Origin: Yersinia proxima
GTDB taxonomy: Bacteria; Pseudomonadota; Gammaproteobacteria; Enterobacterales; Enterobacteriaceae
DNA: 64,000 bases
NCBI RefSeq assembly: GCF_902170785.1
Contig: NZ_CABHYG010000014.1
Span: forward strand, 62,001 to 126,000
Direction of reading: 5' to 3'
The notes under the pieces were generated by a model that was not told the DNA's origin, did not search any database, and was given only the letters and a program-made list of their open reading frames with translations. Both the position numbers and the translations under genes were made by a program. This document shows positions 27,807 through 36,131 of the stretch, in pieces. How positions within the stretch are numbered: the first letter of the stretch is position 1; every line of letters begins with the position of its first letter.

Positions 27807-27964
27807 TAAAATAGGTGAGCTACGCGTGAGTAAAAGAGCATGCTAGAGTTTGTTTTGCATACAGCGTGTTTGTATTCGATAACACCGGCGGGTTTTGCAG
27901 AACTGCCTCAACAAAACAATTATATCGCGCTCTTATTGTTAGCGCGTACCAATAGGGGTGTTTT

Positions 27965-29887
27965 ATGTTTTCACCAGACGCAAAGGTCAGAATTCAAAAT
28001 TTTGGCCGATTCCTCAGTAATATGGTTATGCCCAACATCGGCGCATTTATCGCCTGGGGTATTATCACCGCACTGTTTATTCCAACGGGTTGGTTGCCGA
28101 ATGAGACGCTAGCCAAACTGGTTGGCCCGATGATCACCTACCTGCTGCCATTGCTGATCGGTTTTACCGGCGGCCGTTTGGTCGGGGGAGATCGTGGTGG
28201 TGTGGTCGGCGCTATCACTACTATGGGGGTTATCGTTGGTGCGGATATGCCAATGTTCCTCGGTGCAATGATTGTCGGCCCACTGGGTGGCTGGGCAATC
28301 AAACACTTTGACCGCTGGGTTGAAGGTAAAATCAAAAGCGGCTTTGAGATGCTGGTTAACAACTTCTCAGCCGGTATCATCGGTATGCTGTTGGCTATCT
28401 TGGCCTTTATGGCAATTGGCCCATTGGTAGAAGTGTTATCTCAAGTGTTGGCGAAAGGCGTGCATATCATGGTGCAGCTTAACCTGCTGCCACTAACGTC
28501 TATCTTCGTCGAACCGGCCAAAATCCTGTTCCTGAATAATGCGATTAACCACGGTATCTTCTCTCCTTTGGGTATCCAACAGGCGACTGAAACCGGTAAG
28601 TCTATCTTCTTCCTGATCGAAGCTAACCCAGGCCCAGGTATGGGTGTGTTGATGGCGTACATGTTCTTCGGCAGAGGTAACGCCAAGCAATCTGCTGGCG
28701 GTGCGGCTATCATCCACTTCTTCGGTGGTATTCACGAAATCTATTTCCCATACGTTCTGATGAACCCACGCTTATTGCTGGCGGTAATTCTGGGCGGTAT
28801 GACAGGTGTGTTCACTCTGACTGTGTTGAACGGCGGTCTGGTATCACCTGCTTCTCCTGGTTCTATCCTGGCGGTATTGGCAATGACACCTAAAGGTGCT
28901 TACTTTGCCAACATTGCAGCGGTTGCTGCTGCATTTGCCGTGTCCTTCGTGGTCTCCGCCATCTTGCTGAAAACCTCTAAAGTCAAAGACGATGAAGAAG
29001 ACAGCCTGGAAGATGCCACTCGTCGTATGCAAGACATGAAAGCACAATCTAAAGGCGCACAAGCAGCCAATGCAGCCGCAGCTGCGGGCGACTTGAGCAC
29101 AGTGCGTAAAATCATCGTTGCTTGTGATGCCGGTATGGGTTCCAGTGCGATGGGTGCCGGTGTATTGCGTAAGAAAGTATTGGATGCTGGTTTGAAGCAC
29201 ATCTCTGTGACCAACTGTGCCATTAACAATTTGCCGGAAGATGTTGATTTGGTTATCACTCACCGTGATTTGACCGAGCGCGCCATGCGTCATGCGCCGC
29301 AGGCACAGCATATTTCGTTGACCAACTTCCTCGACAGTCAGTTGTATACCAACCTGACGGCTCGTCTGGTCGAGGCCAGCAGCAGTGCAGAAACTGTCCA
29401 GAAAGTGATTGAAAAACTGGATGATAGCTTTGAGCCATCAGAGGCCAATCTATTCAAACTGGGTGCGGAGAATATTTTCCTGAACCAACATGCGACAACC
29501 AAAGAACAGGCTATCCGCTTTGCCGGTGAGCAGTTGGTGAAAGGCGGTTATGTTGAGCCTGAATATGTTGAAGCGATGCTGGAACGTGAGAAACTGACTT
29601 CCACTTATCTGGGCGAATCTATCGCCGTGCCACATGGCACCATTGAAGCTAAAGATCGTGTACTGAAGACGGGTGTGGTGTTCTGTCAATATCCTGAAGG
29701 TGTACGCTTTGGCGATGAAGAAGATGAAGTGGCTCGCTTGGTGATTGGTATTGCTGCCCGTAACAATGAGCACATTCATGTCATTACCAGCCTGACCAAC
29801 GCGCTGGACGATGACTCTGTCATTGAGCGCTTAAGCAAAACGACCAGCGTACAAGAAGTGTTGGATTTATTGGGCGGTAAAAAGTAA
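27965..29887 (+). CDS. mtlA: PTS mannitol-specific EIICBA component
   Basis: A 640-residue PTS permease. The membrane EIIC domain covers about residues 1-345. A hinge leads to EIIB with the phosphocysteine C387 in VACDAGMGSS. The C-terminal EIIA domain carries the phosphohistidine H557 in IAVPHGT. These correspond to C384 and H554 of E. coli MtlA. It takes up and phosphorylates D-mannitol to mannitol-1-phosphate, the substrate of the next gene. The ATG at 27965 follows a GGGGTG ribosome site. Confidence 0.98.
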   Translation: MFSPDAKVRIQNFGRFLSNMVMPNIGAFIAWGIITALFIPTGWLPNETLAKLVGPMITYLLPLLIGFTGGRLVGGDRGGVVGAITTMGVIVGADMPMFLGAMIVGPLGGWAIKHFDRWVEGKIKSGFEMLVNNFSAGIIGMLLAILAFMAIGPLVEVLSQVLAKGVHIMVQLNLLPLTSIFVEPAKILFLNNAINHGIFSPLGIQQATETGKSIFFLIEANPGPGMGVLMAYMFFGRGNAKQSAGGAAIIHFFGGIHEIYFPYVLMNPRLLLAVILGGMTGVFTLTVLNGGLVSPASPGSILAVLAMTPKGAYFANIAAVAAAFAVSFVVSAILLKTSKVKDDEEDSLEDATRRMQDMKAQSKGAQAANAAAAAGDLSTVRKIIVACDAGMGSSAMGAGVLRKKVLDAGLKHISVTNCAINNLPEDVDLVITHRDLTERAMRHAPQAQHISLTNFLDSQLYTNLTARLVEASSSAETVQKVIEKLDDSFEPSEANLFKLGAENIFLNQHATTKEQAIRFAGEQLVKGGYVEPEYVEAMLEREKLTSTYLGESIAVPHGTIEAKDRVLKTGVVFCQYPEGVRFGDEEDEVARLVIGIAARNNEHIHVITSLTNALDDDSVIERLSKTTSVQEVLDLLGGKK

Positions 29888-29914
29888 CCGCAACTCAATG
29901 AAGTATGACGAGCA

Positions 29915-29941
29915 TAGGGCCGTTGGGAGAAAACGGCCCTA
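29915..29941 (+). terminator. Intercistronic hairpin between mtlA and mtlD
   Basis: AGGGCCGTT (29916-29924) and AACGGCCCT (29932-29940) pair perfectly over a seven-base loop, only 20 bases before the mtlD start. There is no T run. It probably tunes mtlA versus mtlD expression or protects the mtlA mRNA end. Confidence 0.6.
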
Positions 29942-29961
29942 TACAGCAAAAGGTAAAAAAC

Positions 29962-31125
29962 ATGAAAGCATTACATTTTGGCGCAGGTAATATTGGCCGG
30001 GGCTTCATTGGTAAACTGCTTGCTGATGCCGGTGCACAACTCACTTTCGCAGATGTTAATCAGCCGCTATTGGATGAGCTGAATCAGCGTAAGAGTTATC
30101 AGGTTAATGTGGTGGGCGAGCAAGCGCGTGTTGAAGAAGTGAAAAATGTTAGCGCAGTGAACAGTGGTAGCCCGGAAGTGGTGGAACTGATAGCACAAGC
30201 GGATATTGTCACTACTGCGGTTGGCCCACAAATTTTGGCCCGCATCGCAGGCACCGTGGCGCAAGGGTTGGTCGCCCGTCATCAACAAGGTAATACCCGC
30301 CCACTGAATATTATTGCTTGTGAGAATATGGTGCGTGGCACCAGCCAGTTGAAACAGCATGTTTTTGCTGCCTTGCCAGAAAGTGAGCAGGCATGGGTTG
30401 AGCAACATGTTGGGTTTGTTGATTCTGCGGTAGACCGTATTGTGCCGCCATCAGAAGCAGGCAGTACCGATATTCTGGCCGTGACAGTAGAAACATTCAG
30501 CGAGTGGATTGTTGATGGCACCCAGTTTAAAGGGCAGCCACCGCAAATCGCGGGTATGGAATTGACTGACAATCTGATGGCCTTTGTGGAGCGTAAACTC
30601 TTCACTTTGAACACCGGGCACGCTATTACCGCTTATTTGGGCCAGCTTGCCGGTCACCAAACCATTCGTGATGCCATTCTTGATCCCGCAGTACGTCAGA
30701 CAGTTAAAGGTGCGATGGAAGAGAGCGGTGCGGTGCTGATTAAGCGCTATGCGTTTGATCCACAGAAACACGCTGCTTATATCGAAAAAATTCTCTCCCG
30801 TTTTGAAAACCCTTATCTGCACGATGATGTTGAGCGTGTTGGCCGTCAGCCACTGCGTAAACTGAGTGCCGGTGACCGTTTGATCAAACCGCTGTTGGGG
30901 ACTTTGGAATATCAGTTACCACATAATAATCTGGTGACCGGCATTGCTGCCGCGATGAGTTATCGCAGTGAACAAGACCCGCAAGCGCAGGAACTGGTTG
31001 AATTACTGGCTAAATTAGGGCCGAAAGCCACGCTTGCTCAAATTTCCGGACTGCCAGCTGATAGCGAGGTTGTGGAACAGGCGGTGAGTGTGTATAACGC
31101 CATGCAGGGTAAGCTGACACACTGA
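29962..31125 (+). CDS. mtlD: Mannitol-1-phosphate 5-dehydrogenase
   Basis: A 387-residue NAD-dependent polyol dehydrogenase. The nucleotide loop is in [15 protein letters not shown] at the N-terminus, and catalytic-site residues lie in the conserved [21 protein letters not shown] segment around residue 195. It oxidises mannitol-1-phosphate to fructose-6-phosphate. The reading frame is open upstream to 29905, but the family start MKALHFG is at 29962, preceded by AAAGGT, so the longer version is rejected. Confidence 0.97.
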   Translation: MKALHFGAGNIGRGFIGKLLADAGAQLTFADVNQPLLDELNQRKSYQVNVVGEQARVEEVKNVSAVNSGSPEVVELIAQADIVTTAVGPQILARIAGTVAQGLVARHQQGNTRPLNIIACENMVRGTSQLKQHVFAALPESEQAWVEQHVGFVDSAVDRIVPPSEAGSTDILAVTVETFSEWIVDGTQFKGQPPQIAGMELTDNLMAFVERKLFTLNTGHAITAYLGQLAGHQTIRDAILDPAVRQTVKGAMEESGAVLIKRYAFDPQKHAAYIEKILSRFENPYLHDDVERVGRQPLRKLSAGDRLIKPLLGTLEYQLPHNNLVTGIAAAMSYRSEQDPQAQELVELLAKLGPKATLAQISGLPADSEVVEQAVSVYNAMQGKLTH

Positions 31126-31214
31126 TGCTCAGTGCTCAGATGAGCCGGTTGTTGTATTGGCCGGCTATCCAAACCCGTTGGACGGATACTCATTAACCAC
31201 CCCAGTGACCAGCG

Positions 31215-31769
31215 ATGATTGAAAAAACACAGGCATTTGAGAATCGGGTACTTGAACATCTGAACGCGGGGAAGACCGTTCGGAGTTTCTTGATGGCTGC
31301 TGTCGAATTATTGGCAGAAGCGTTAAATATTCTCGTGGTGCAGGTTTTTCGTAAAGATGACTATGCGGTGAAATATGCCGTGGAGCCATTGCTGGTCGGG
31401 GATGGGCCGTTGGGTGAGTTATCAGTACGATTGAAGTTGGTTTATGCTTTGGGCGTCATCACCCGGCATGAATATGAAGATGCTGAGCTGTTAATGGCGC
31501 TGCGTGAAGAGCTAAACCATGATGGCACCGAGTATCGCTTTACCGATGACGAAATCCTCGGGCCATTTGGTGAATTGCATTGTGTTGCTGAGCTGCCACC
31601 AGTACCAACATTCTTACGCCCAGATGAAGCTGATGCTTCGCTGATTGCCATGCAACGCCAGCGTTATCAGCAAATGGTGCGTTCCACTATGGTGCTATCA
31701 ATTACTGAATTACTCTCCCGCATCAGTCAAAAACAAGTCTCCAAACTCTCACCGCTTGGTCATGTTTAA
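31215..31769 (+). CDS. mtlR: Mannitol operon repressor MtlR
   Basis: A 184-residue protein of the MtlR/FumE family, all-helical, with VLEHLNAGKTVRSFLMAAVELL near the start and RLKLVYALGVITRHEYEDAELL around residue 75. It lies third in the operon after mtlA and mtlD, as in E. coli. It represses mtlADR; the family has no classical DNA-binding domain and the mechanism may be indirect. Its stop codon overlaps the stop of the convergent LysE-family gene by three bases. Confidence 0.94.
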   Translation: MIEKTQAFENRVLEHLNAGKTVRSFLMAAVELLAEALNILVVQVFRKDDYAVKYAVEPLLVGDGPLGELSVRLKLVYALGVITRHEYEDAELLMALREELNHDGTEYRFTDDEILGPFGELHCVAELPPVPTFLRPDEADASLIAMQRQRYQQMVRSTMVLSITELLSRISQKQVSKLSPLGHV

Positions 31770-32377
31770 TGATTCAAAACACTGAGCCATTCTTCGACCA
31801 ACAGCCATAATGCTGTTATTGCCATCAAACCACCCATCACACCATTAAATAACCGCAGCTTCCAATTGACGCGCAGCGCATGGCGCAATTGATCCCCCAT
31901 CACTGCCCAAACAGCGACGCAGGGCAGATTTAACAATGCAAAGCCGGTCATAATCAGCAGGGTATGGTTGAGCGTCGCCCCTTCGCGAGGGGTGAATAAG
32001 ATGGCGACATTCATTGCCATCAACCAGGCTTTTGGATTTATGGCCTGAAATAATGCCCCCTGAATAAAGCCCATAGGTTGCTCACTATCCCTGGCATTGG
32101 GGGTGCCGGAATTAAAAATCTTCCACGAGAGCCACAGTAAATAGCCACCGCCTAATGTCACCAAAGGCAGACGGACAACCCCCACCCAACTAAGGATAAA
32201 TGCCAATAGCGTGGTCATTAATGCGCATTGCAGCGCGCAACCAAAGGTAATCCCCAACATCATCGGGAAAGTTCGGCGTAAGCCAAAATTAACGCCAGAA
32301 GCGGCTAACAATAGGTTATTCGGGCCTGGAGTTATCGACATCACGGTGACGTAACTGATGAAAGCACTGTCCAACAT
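31766..32377 (-). CDS. LysE/RhtB-family amino-acid exporter
   Basis: A 203-residue membrane protein with about six hydrophobic segments and the family signature MSITPGPNNLLLAASG near residue 12, followed by LRRTFPMMLGITFGC. Members export amino acids such as threonine, homoserine, lysine or cysteine. I chose the ATG at 32377 (MLDSAFISYVT), the usual family start, over an upstream one at 32425. It is divergent from a MocR-type regulator with a 13-bp inverted repeat between them, so it is probably that regulator's target. Confidence 0.85.
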   Translation of the reverse strand: MLDSAFISYVTVMSITPGPNNLLLAASGVNFGLRRTFPMMLGITFGCALQCALMTTLLAFILSWVGVVRLPLVTLGGGYLLWLSWKIFNSGTPNARDSEQPMGFIQGALFQAINPKAWLMAMNVAILFTPREGATLNHTLLIMTGFALLNLPCVAVWAVMGDQLRHALRVNWKLRLFNGVMGGLMAITALWLLVEEWLSVLNH

Positions 32378-32462
32378 GGGGGGAGATCCTATTAAGGTTA
32401 TCAAGAGATTCAGCATAAAGATCAATCCGTGATGGCGTCAGACGCAGAAGTTATCTATTGTT

Positions 32463-32498
32463 ATGGGTACAGTTTGAATGATACTAAACTGTACCCAT
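32463..32498. promoter_or_regulatory. 13-bp inverted repeat between LysE exporter and MocR regulator
   Basis: Arms ATGGGTACAGTTT (32463-32475) and AAACTGTACCCAT (32486-32498) are perfect over 13 bases with a 10-base spacer. The site ends 23 bases before the regulator's ATG at 32522. It is the obvious operator for the MocR/GntR protein, controlling itself and the exporter. Confidence 0.7.
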
Positions 32499-32521
32499 TG
32501 ATCCTGTGGAGAACTGTCACC

Positions 32522-34003
32522 ATGTCCCTTGTTATGAACGAAATTCGCTACTTACAAGTGGCTGACAATCTGGCGCAAGCCATTAAAAATGGCAGTCTCC
32601 TGGCCGGTAGCCGACTGCCCTCGGTGCGGGGCTACGCGCAGAGCCATCAGGTCAGTATCAATACGGTAGTGGCTGCGTATCGCACGTTGGAAGACCGCGG
32701 CCTGATTGAAGCGCGCCCGCAGTCGGGTTTTTATGTCTGTAGCCCGTCAACCGCAGTGGTGCCAACGGCCACGGTCGGGAAACCGGTGGACGAAGTGCTG
32801 GATTTGATTGATACCGTCTTTGCCGCCCAGCAAAATCCGCGCTTTACCAATATCTCACTGGCCTGCCCGCAGACAGGTGATTTCTATCCCAGCGCCAGGT
32901 TGGGTCGCATCATGGCTTCTTTGTTACGCCGCGAGCCGCAATTAATCAGTCAATATTCTTTGCCACCCGGCAGCCAGCGCCTGCGACAGCAAATCGCTCG
33001 CCGCGCCATGACCTTGGGAATGTTGGCTGATCCGGCTGATATCACCATTACGCATGGGTGCATGGAGGCGCTGCAATTGGCGCTACGGGTGACCACCAAA
33101 ACCGGGGATTGTGTCGGGCTGGAATCACCGACCTATTTCTATCTGATGCCATTGCTGGCAAGCCTCGGGTTGAAAGCGGTGGAGATTCCAACTGATCCGC
33201 AACAAGGTATCTCATTGGATGTACTCGAGTTATTGCTTGAAGAAGGGCGACTGAATGCATTAATTGCTATGCCGACGGTGCAGAACCCTTTGGGTTATAC
33301 CATGCCACTCGCCGCCAAAAAACGATTGGCACAGCTGATGAACGATCACCAGGTGCCATTAATTGAAGATGGTTTGTATGCTGAAATTCAATTTGGCTCG
33401 ACGTTATCTCCGGCAGTTAAAGCCTTTGATCGTGATGGCTGGGTGCTGTTTTGCTCCAGTTTTACCAAAACGCTGGCACCGGATTTCCGTATCGGTTGGA
33501 TTGATGGCGGGCGCTTCGCCGAAGCATTGCACAAACTAAAAGCGGTATCGTCGATGGCGGAGCCGATGCTGTTGTCGGAGACTCTGGCATTGTTCCTTGA
33601 GTCTGGCGGCTATGACCACCATCTGCGTAGCTTGCGCCGCCGTTATGCGCAGCAAGTACAGCAAGCCCAACAACTGATAACCCGCAACTTCCCGCGTGGA
33701 ACCACAGTGACACAACCCGCTGGCGGATTTGTTTTTTGGGTCGAATTCCCTGATAGCATCGATACCGTGGCGCTGTTCCATCAATTGCTGCAAGAGCAGA
33801 TTTGCCTGACGCCGGGGACACTTTATTCACCCAGTGGCCGCTATCGTCATGCATTTCGCCTATCCTGCTGTTATCCATTTAATAGCCGTTATACCGGGGC
33901 GTTGGAGCGATTGGGGGCGGTCGCATGTGAAATGAGTGGTTTGCCGGCCGGAATGCAGTGGCAGCCGGTTCAGGAGGCTGCTGCCGAAAGAGATGCATCC
34001 TGA
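32522..34003 (+). CDS. MocR-type GntR regulator with aminotransferase domain
   Basis: A 493-residue protein with two domains. Residues about 1-75 form a GntR winged helix (QAIKNGSLLAGSRLPSVRGYAQSHQVS). The rest is a fold-type I aminotransferase-like domain with the PLP lysine in CSSFTKTLAPDFRIGW. These regulators sense PLP or amino acids. The overall resemblance is to YdcR-like members. The frame is open back to 32429, but ATG 32522 has the TGTGGAG ribosome site and gives the usual short lead into the winged helix. It likely regulates the divergent LysE-family exporter. Confidence 0.87.
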   Translation: MSLVMNEIRYLQVADNLAQAIKNGSLLAGSRLPSVRGYAQSHQVSINTVVAAYRTLEDRGLIEARPQSGFYVCSPSTAVVPTATVGKPVDEVLDLIDTVFAAQQNPRFTNISLACPQTGDFYPSARLGRIMASLLRREPQLISQYSLPPGSQRLRQQIARRAMTLGMLADPADITITHGCMEALQLALRVTTKTGDCVGLESPTYFYLMPLLASLGLKAVEIPTDPQQGISLDVLELLLEEGRLNALIAMPTVQNPLGYTMPLAAKKRLAQLMNDHQVPLIEDGLYAEIQFGSTLSPAVKAFDRDGWVLFCSSFTKTLAPDFRIGWIDGGRFAEALHKLKAVSSMAEPMLLSETLALFLESGGYDHHLRSLRRRYAQQVQQAQQLITRNFPRGTTVTQPAGGFVFWVEFPDSIDTVALFHQLLQEQICLTPGTLYSPSGRYRHAFRLSCCYPFNSRYTGALERLGAVACEMSGLPAGMQWQPVQEAAAERDAS

Positions 34004-34095
34004 TACACTATCCATCTTGATGCACAATCAGTGCTATCCTATCTCCAACTTTAGCGAAATATCGTGCCCATTAGCGGCATGTACGGGCCAATACT

Positions 34096-34452
34096 ATGAA
34101 AGAACATGCAGAAATCAAACGTCTAAGCGATATGCTGGATGCGCTGAATCACAAAGATCCAACTGTTATTCAGCAGGGTAATGTGGATTTAATCGCACAG
34201 CATATGAAAGAAAAAGAGAAACTGGCGGCTGAAATTCAACGCTTGAAAGAAGTCAGGGTTAAAAACCTGAGTGCTGAAGCCCAGAAGCTGGCTAAACTGC
34301 CCTTCAGTCGTGCCATCACCAAAAAAGAACAGGCTGATATGGGCACTTTGAAGAAAGCAGTGCGCGGTATTGTGGTGGTTCACCCAATGACCGCATTAGG
34401 CCGCGAGATGGGCCTGAAAGAAGTGACTGGTTACGCCAAAAAAGCGTTCTGA
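34096..34452 (+). CDS. yibL: Ribosome-associated protein YibL
   Basis: A 118-residue basic, helical protein. Its C-terminal half, [22 protein letters not shown] followed by [17 protein letters not shown], is almost identical to E. coli YibL. YibL is reported to associate with ribosomal subunits; its exact role is unknown. In E. coli it follows mtlR; here the LysE/MocR pair has come between them. A terminator lies just downstream. Confidence 0.93.
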   Translation: MKEHAEIKRLSDMLDALNHKDPTVIQQGNVDLIAQHMKEKEKLAAEIQRLKEVRVKNLSAEAQKLAKLPFSRAITKKEQADMGTLKKAVRGIVVVHPMTALGREMGLKEVTGYAKKAF

Positions 34453-34468
34453 TTGCGACTTTCGAAAT

Positions 34469-34505
34469 AACCGAGTGGGTGGCATGGCTGCCGCTCGGTT
34501 TGTTT
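34469..34505 (+). terminator. Terminator of yibL
   Basis: AACCGAG and CTCGGTT (34469-34500) close a stem with an inner GGCA/TGCC pairing, followed by TGTTT. It also separates yibL from the vapBC promoter. Confidence 0.7.
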
Positions 34506-34523
34506 CTAACTTTGATGTTACCC

Positions 34524-34551
34524 TTGACATATGCTTAGCATATGCTAGTGT
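34524..34551 (+). promoter_or_regulatory. vapBC promoter with overlapping palindrome
   Basis: TTGACA (34524-34529) and TAGTGT (34546-34551) are spaced 16 bases and could be the -35 and -10. The palindrome CATATGCT-T-AGCATATG (34528-34544) fills the space between them, where VapB/VapC binding would block RNA polymerase. Confidence 0.65.
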
Positions 34552-34582
34552 TTTTAATGACACAAGCATCTGGAGCAAAAAT

Positions 34583-34810
34583 ATGAGAACTGTATCTATT
34601 TTCAAAAATGGGCAGAATCGAGCAATTCGTTTGCCAAAAGATATGGACTTTGAGGGTGCCACCGAGCTGGAAATACTTAAAGACGGTGATAGTATTATTT
34701 TACGCCCCATACGCCCGACATGGGTATCATTCATGGATGAAGATAAAGCAGATGATGATTTTCTTGTCGAAAGACAGGATGTTATCGAAGAAGGACGCTT
34801 CGAGTTATGA
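34583..34810 (+). CDS. vapB: VapB-family antitoxin (SpoVT/AbrB type)
   Basis: A 75-residue protein with an AbrB-like swapped-hairpin start, MRTVSIFKNGQNRAIRLPKDMDFEG, and an acidic tail that would wrap the toxin. The VagC/VapB group of enterobacteria has this form. The frame is open upstream to 34475, but the ATG at 34583 with TGGAG before it is the family start. The last four bases overlap the toxin start (ATGA). It neutralises VapC and represses the operon at the palindrome 34528-34544. Confidence 0.9.
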   Translation: MRTVSIFKNGQNRAIRLPKDMDFEGATELEILKDGDSIILRPIRPTWVSFMDEDKADDDFLVERQDVIEEGRFEL

Positions 34811-35226
34811 TCAAAAAAGTATATATGCTTGATACGAATATCTGTTCTTTTATTATGCGGGAACGGCCAGCGGAATTAATTATAAAATTACAACAGTGTA
34901 TTGAGCGTCAGAATAAAATAGTTGTTTCAGCAATTACATACTCAGAAATGCGTTTTGGTGCTATAGGTAAAAAAGCATCGCCAAAGCATAATTATTTAGT
35001 TGATGAATTTGTAAAAAGGTTAGATGCTATTTTGCCGTGGGATGCTGCAGCTGTTGATGCTACGACTAATATTAAAGTTGAGCTGGCAAAGCAAGGGACA
35101 CCAATTGGCGGAAATGATGCCGCAATAGCCGGGCATGCAGTTTCTGCTGGAGCAATATTAGTAACTAATAATATTAGAGAGTTTGAACGAGTCAAAAAAC
35201 TACGAATTGAAGATTGGACTCAATAG
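34807..35226 (+). CDS. vapC: VapC-family PIN-domain ribonuclease toxin
   Basis: A 139-residue PIN-domain protein. Acidic metal ligands are D9 in MLDTN, E47 in SEMRFG and D104 in GGNDAAIAGHA, and the C-terminal LVTNNIREFERV motif follows. Enterobacterial VapC (VagD/MvpT type) cuts initiator tRNA and stops translation. It overlaps the antitoxin gene by four bases. The gene is AT-rich relative to its neighbours, consistent with horizontal transfer. The 155 bases to yiiM after it show no further gene. Confidence 0.92.
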   Translation: MIKKVYMLDTNICSFIMRERPAELIIKLQQCIERQNKIVVSAITYSEMRFGAIGKKASPKHNYLVDEFVKRLDAILPWDAAAVDATTNIKVELAKQGTPIGGNDAAIAGHAVSAGAILVTNNIREFERVKKLRIEDWTQ

Positions 35227-35381
35227 CCACTATTTCTAATACAAACAGTTTAATACTATGGAGTCATATATTCAGGGGGCTAATTTCAATAGCCAATTTA
35301 ATTAATTCTTTTTAGTAAGGTCTTTCAGATAATTTGCCATCCTTGGCAATAGCATATTTTTATCGTTTGATAATTAATCGA

Positions 35382-36053
35382 TCAAGAGCCGCGTAACCGC
35401 CGATTAAAGTCTTCTATCTTTCCCTGCGAAATACGGGTCAGCATGGTTTTGCTCCAACTGGCGGATAATCCAGATACTGACAACAAGCGGCGATACTGTT
35501 CTTCGTCAAACGGCATATGCCAGGCAATAGCAATGGCCTCCGATACACTGATATCACTGGTGCGCGCTAATAGCTCCAGTGGATGACCGTCGCTGACTTT
35601 TCCGGGTGAAATTACACGATACAACCAACCGCAGTAGCCGGTTTGCTGCATCAGCGCCGACATATCTTCGATAGAAAAATGGAAGTTGAGTTTGTAGCAA
35701 GGTGAGCGCGGTTGTGTCACCTGAATGAGTGTTTCACCCCAGCGGTAAATATCCCCCATATAGACATTTTGTTCAGTCATGCCGAGGGTCGATATGTTCT
35801 CGCCGTAAGCTGGAGCGGAAAAAAACTCAGCCTGTTCAGGGAATTGTTGTCTCCAGTGAGCGTAATGCTCGCGTGGGTAGTGGCATAACGCCCGATCCGG
35901 GCCGCCGTGAAAGCGAGTTTCGGCTTGTTCATCCCCTTCCAGACCCAGAGAGGTGAGCATAATGCTGCCCTGCACCTGACGTTTGCCAATGGCACTTGGG
36001 GAACTGCCGCTGTAAGGCTCGATTTTACCGATATAAACCTGTGGATATTTCAT
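35382..36053 (-). CDS. yiiM: MOSC-domain protein YiiM
   Basis: A 223-residue protein with a MOSC (molybdenum cofactor) domain: GLEGDEQAETRFHGGPDRALCHY around residues 37-60 and TQPRSPCYKLN with the conserved cysteine near residue 118. A C-terminal three-alpha helical domain follows. In E. coli YiiM reduces N-hydroxylated bases such as 6-hydroxylaminopurine with molybdenum cofactor. In E. coli it is near sodA, as it is here. Confidence 0.91.
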   Translation of the reverse strand: MKYPQVYIGKIEPYSGSSPSAIGKRQVQGSIMLTSLGLEGDEQAETRFHGGPDRALCHYPREHYAHWRQQFPEQAEFFSAPAYGENISTLGMTEQNVYMGDIYRWGETLIQVTQPRSPCYKLNFHFSIEDMSALMQQTGYCGWLYRVISPGKVSDGHPLELLARTSDISVSEAIAIAWHMPFDEEQYRRLLSVSGLSASWSKTMLTRISQGKIEDFNRRLRGS

Positions 36054-36093
36054 CTGCTCTCCTTGTCTGCGTTCAGAAGGGAGACTCAGAATA

Positions 36094-36111
36094 CCCTGCC
36101 TGACGGCAGGG
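36094..36111 (-). terminator. Hairpin downstream of the chemoreceptor gene
   Basis: CCCTGCC and GGCAGGG pair over a TGAC loop (36094-36111), 21 bases past the chemoreceptor stop. No T run follows, so termination here is only likely. Confidence 0.45.
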
Positions 36112-36131
36112 CTCCATGGTTTAACGCAGAA

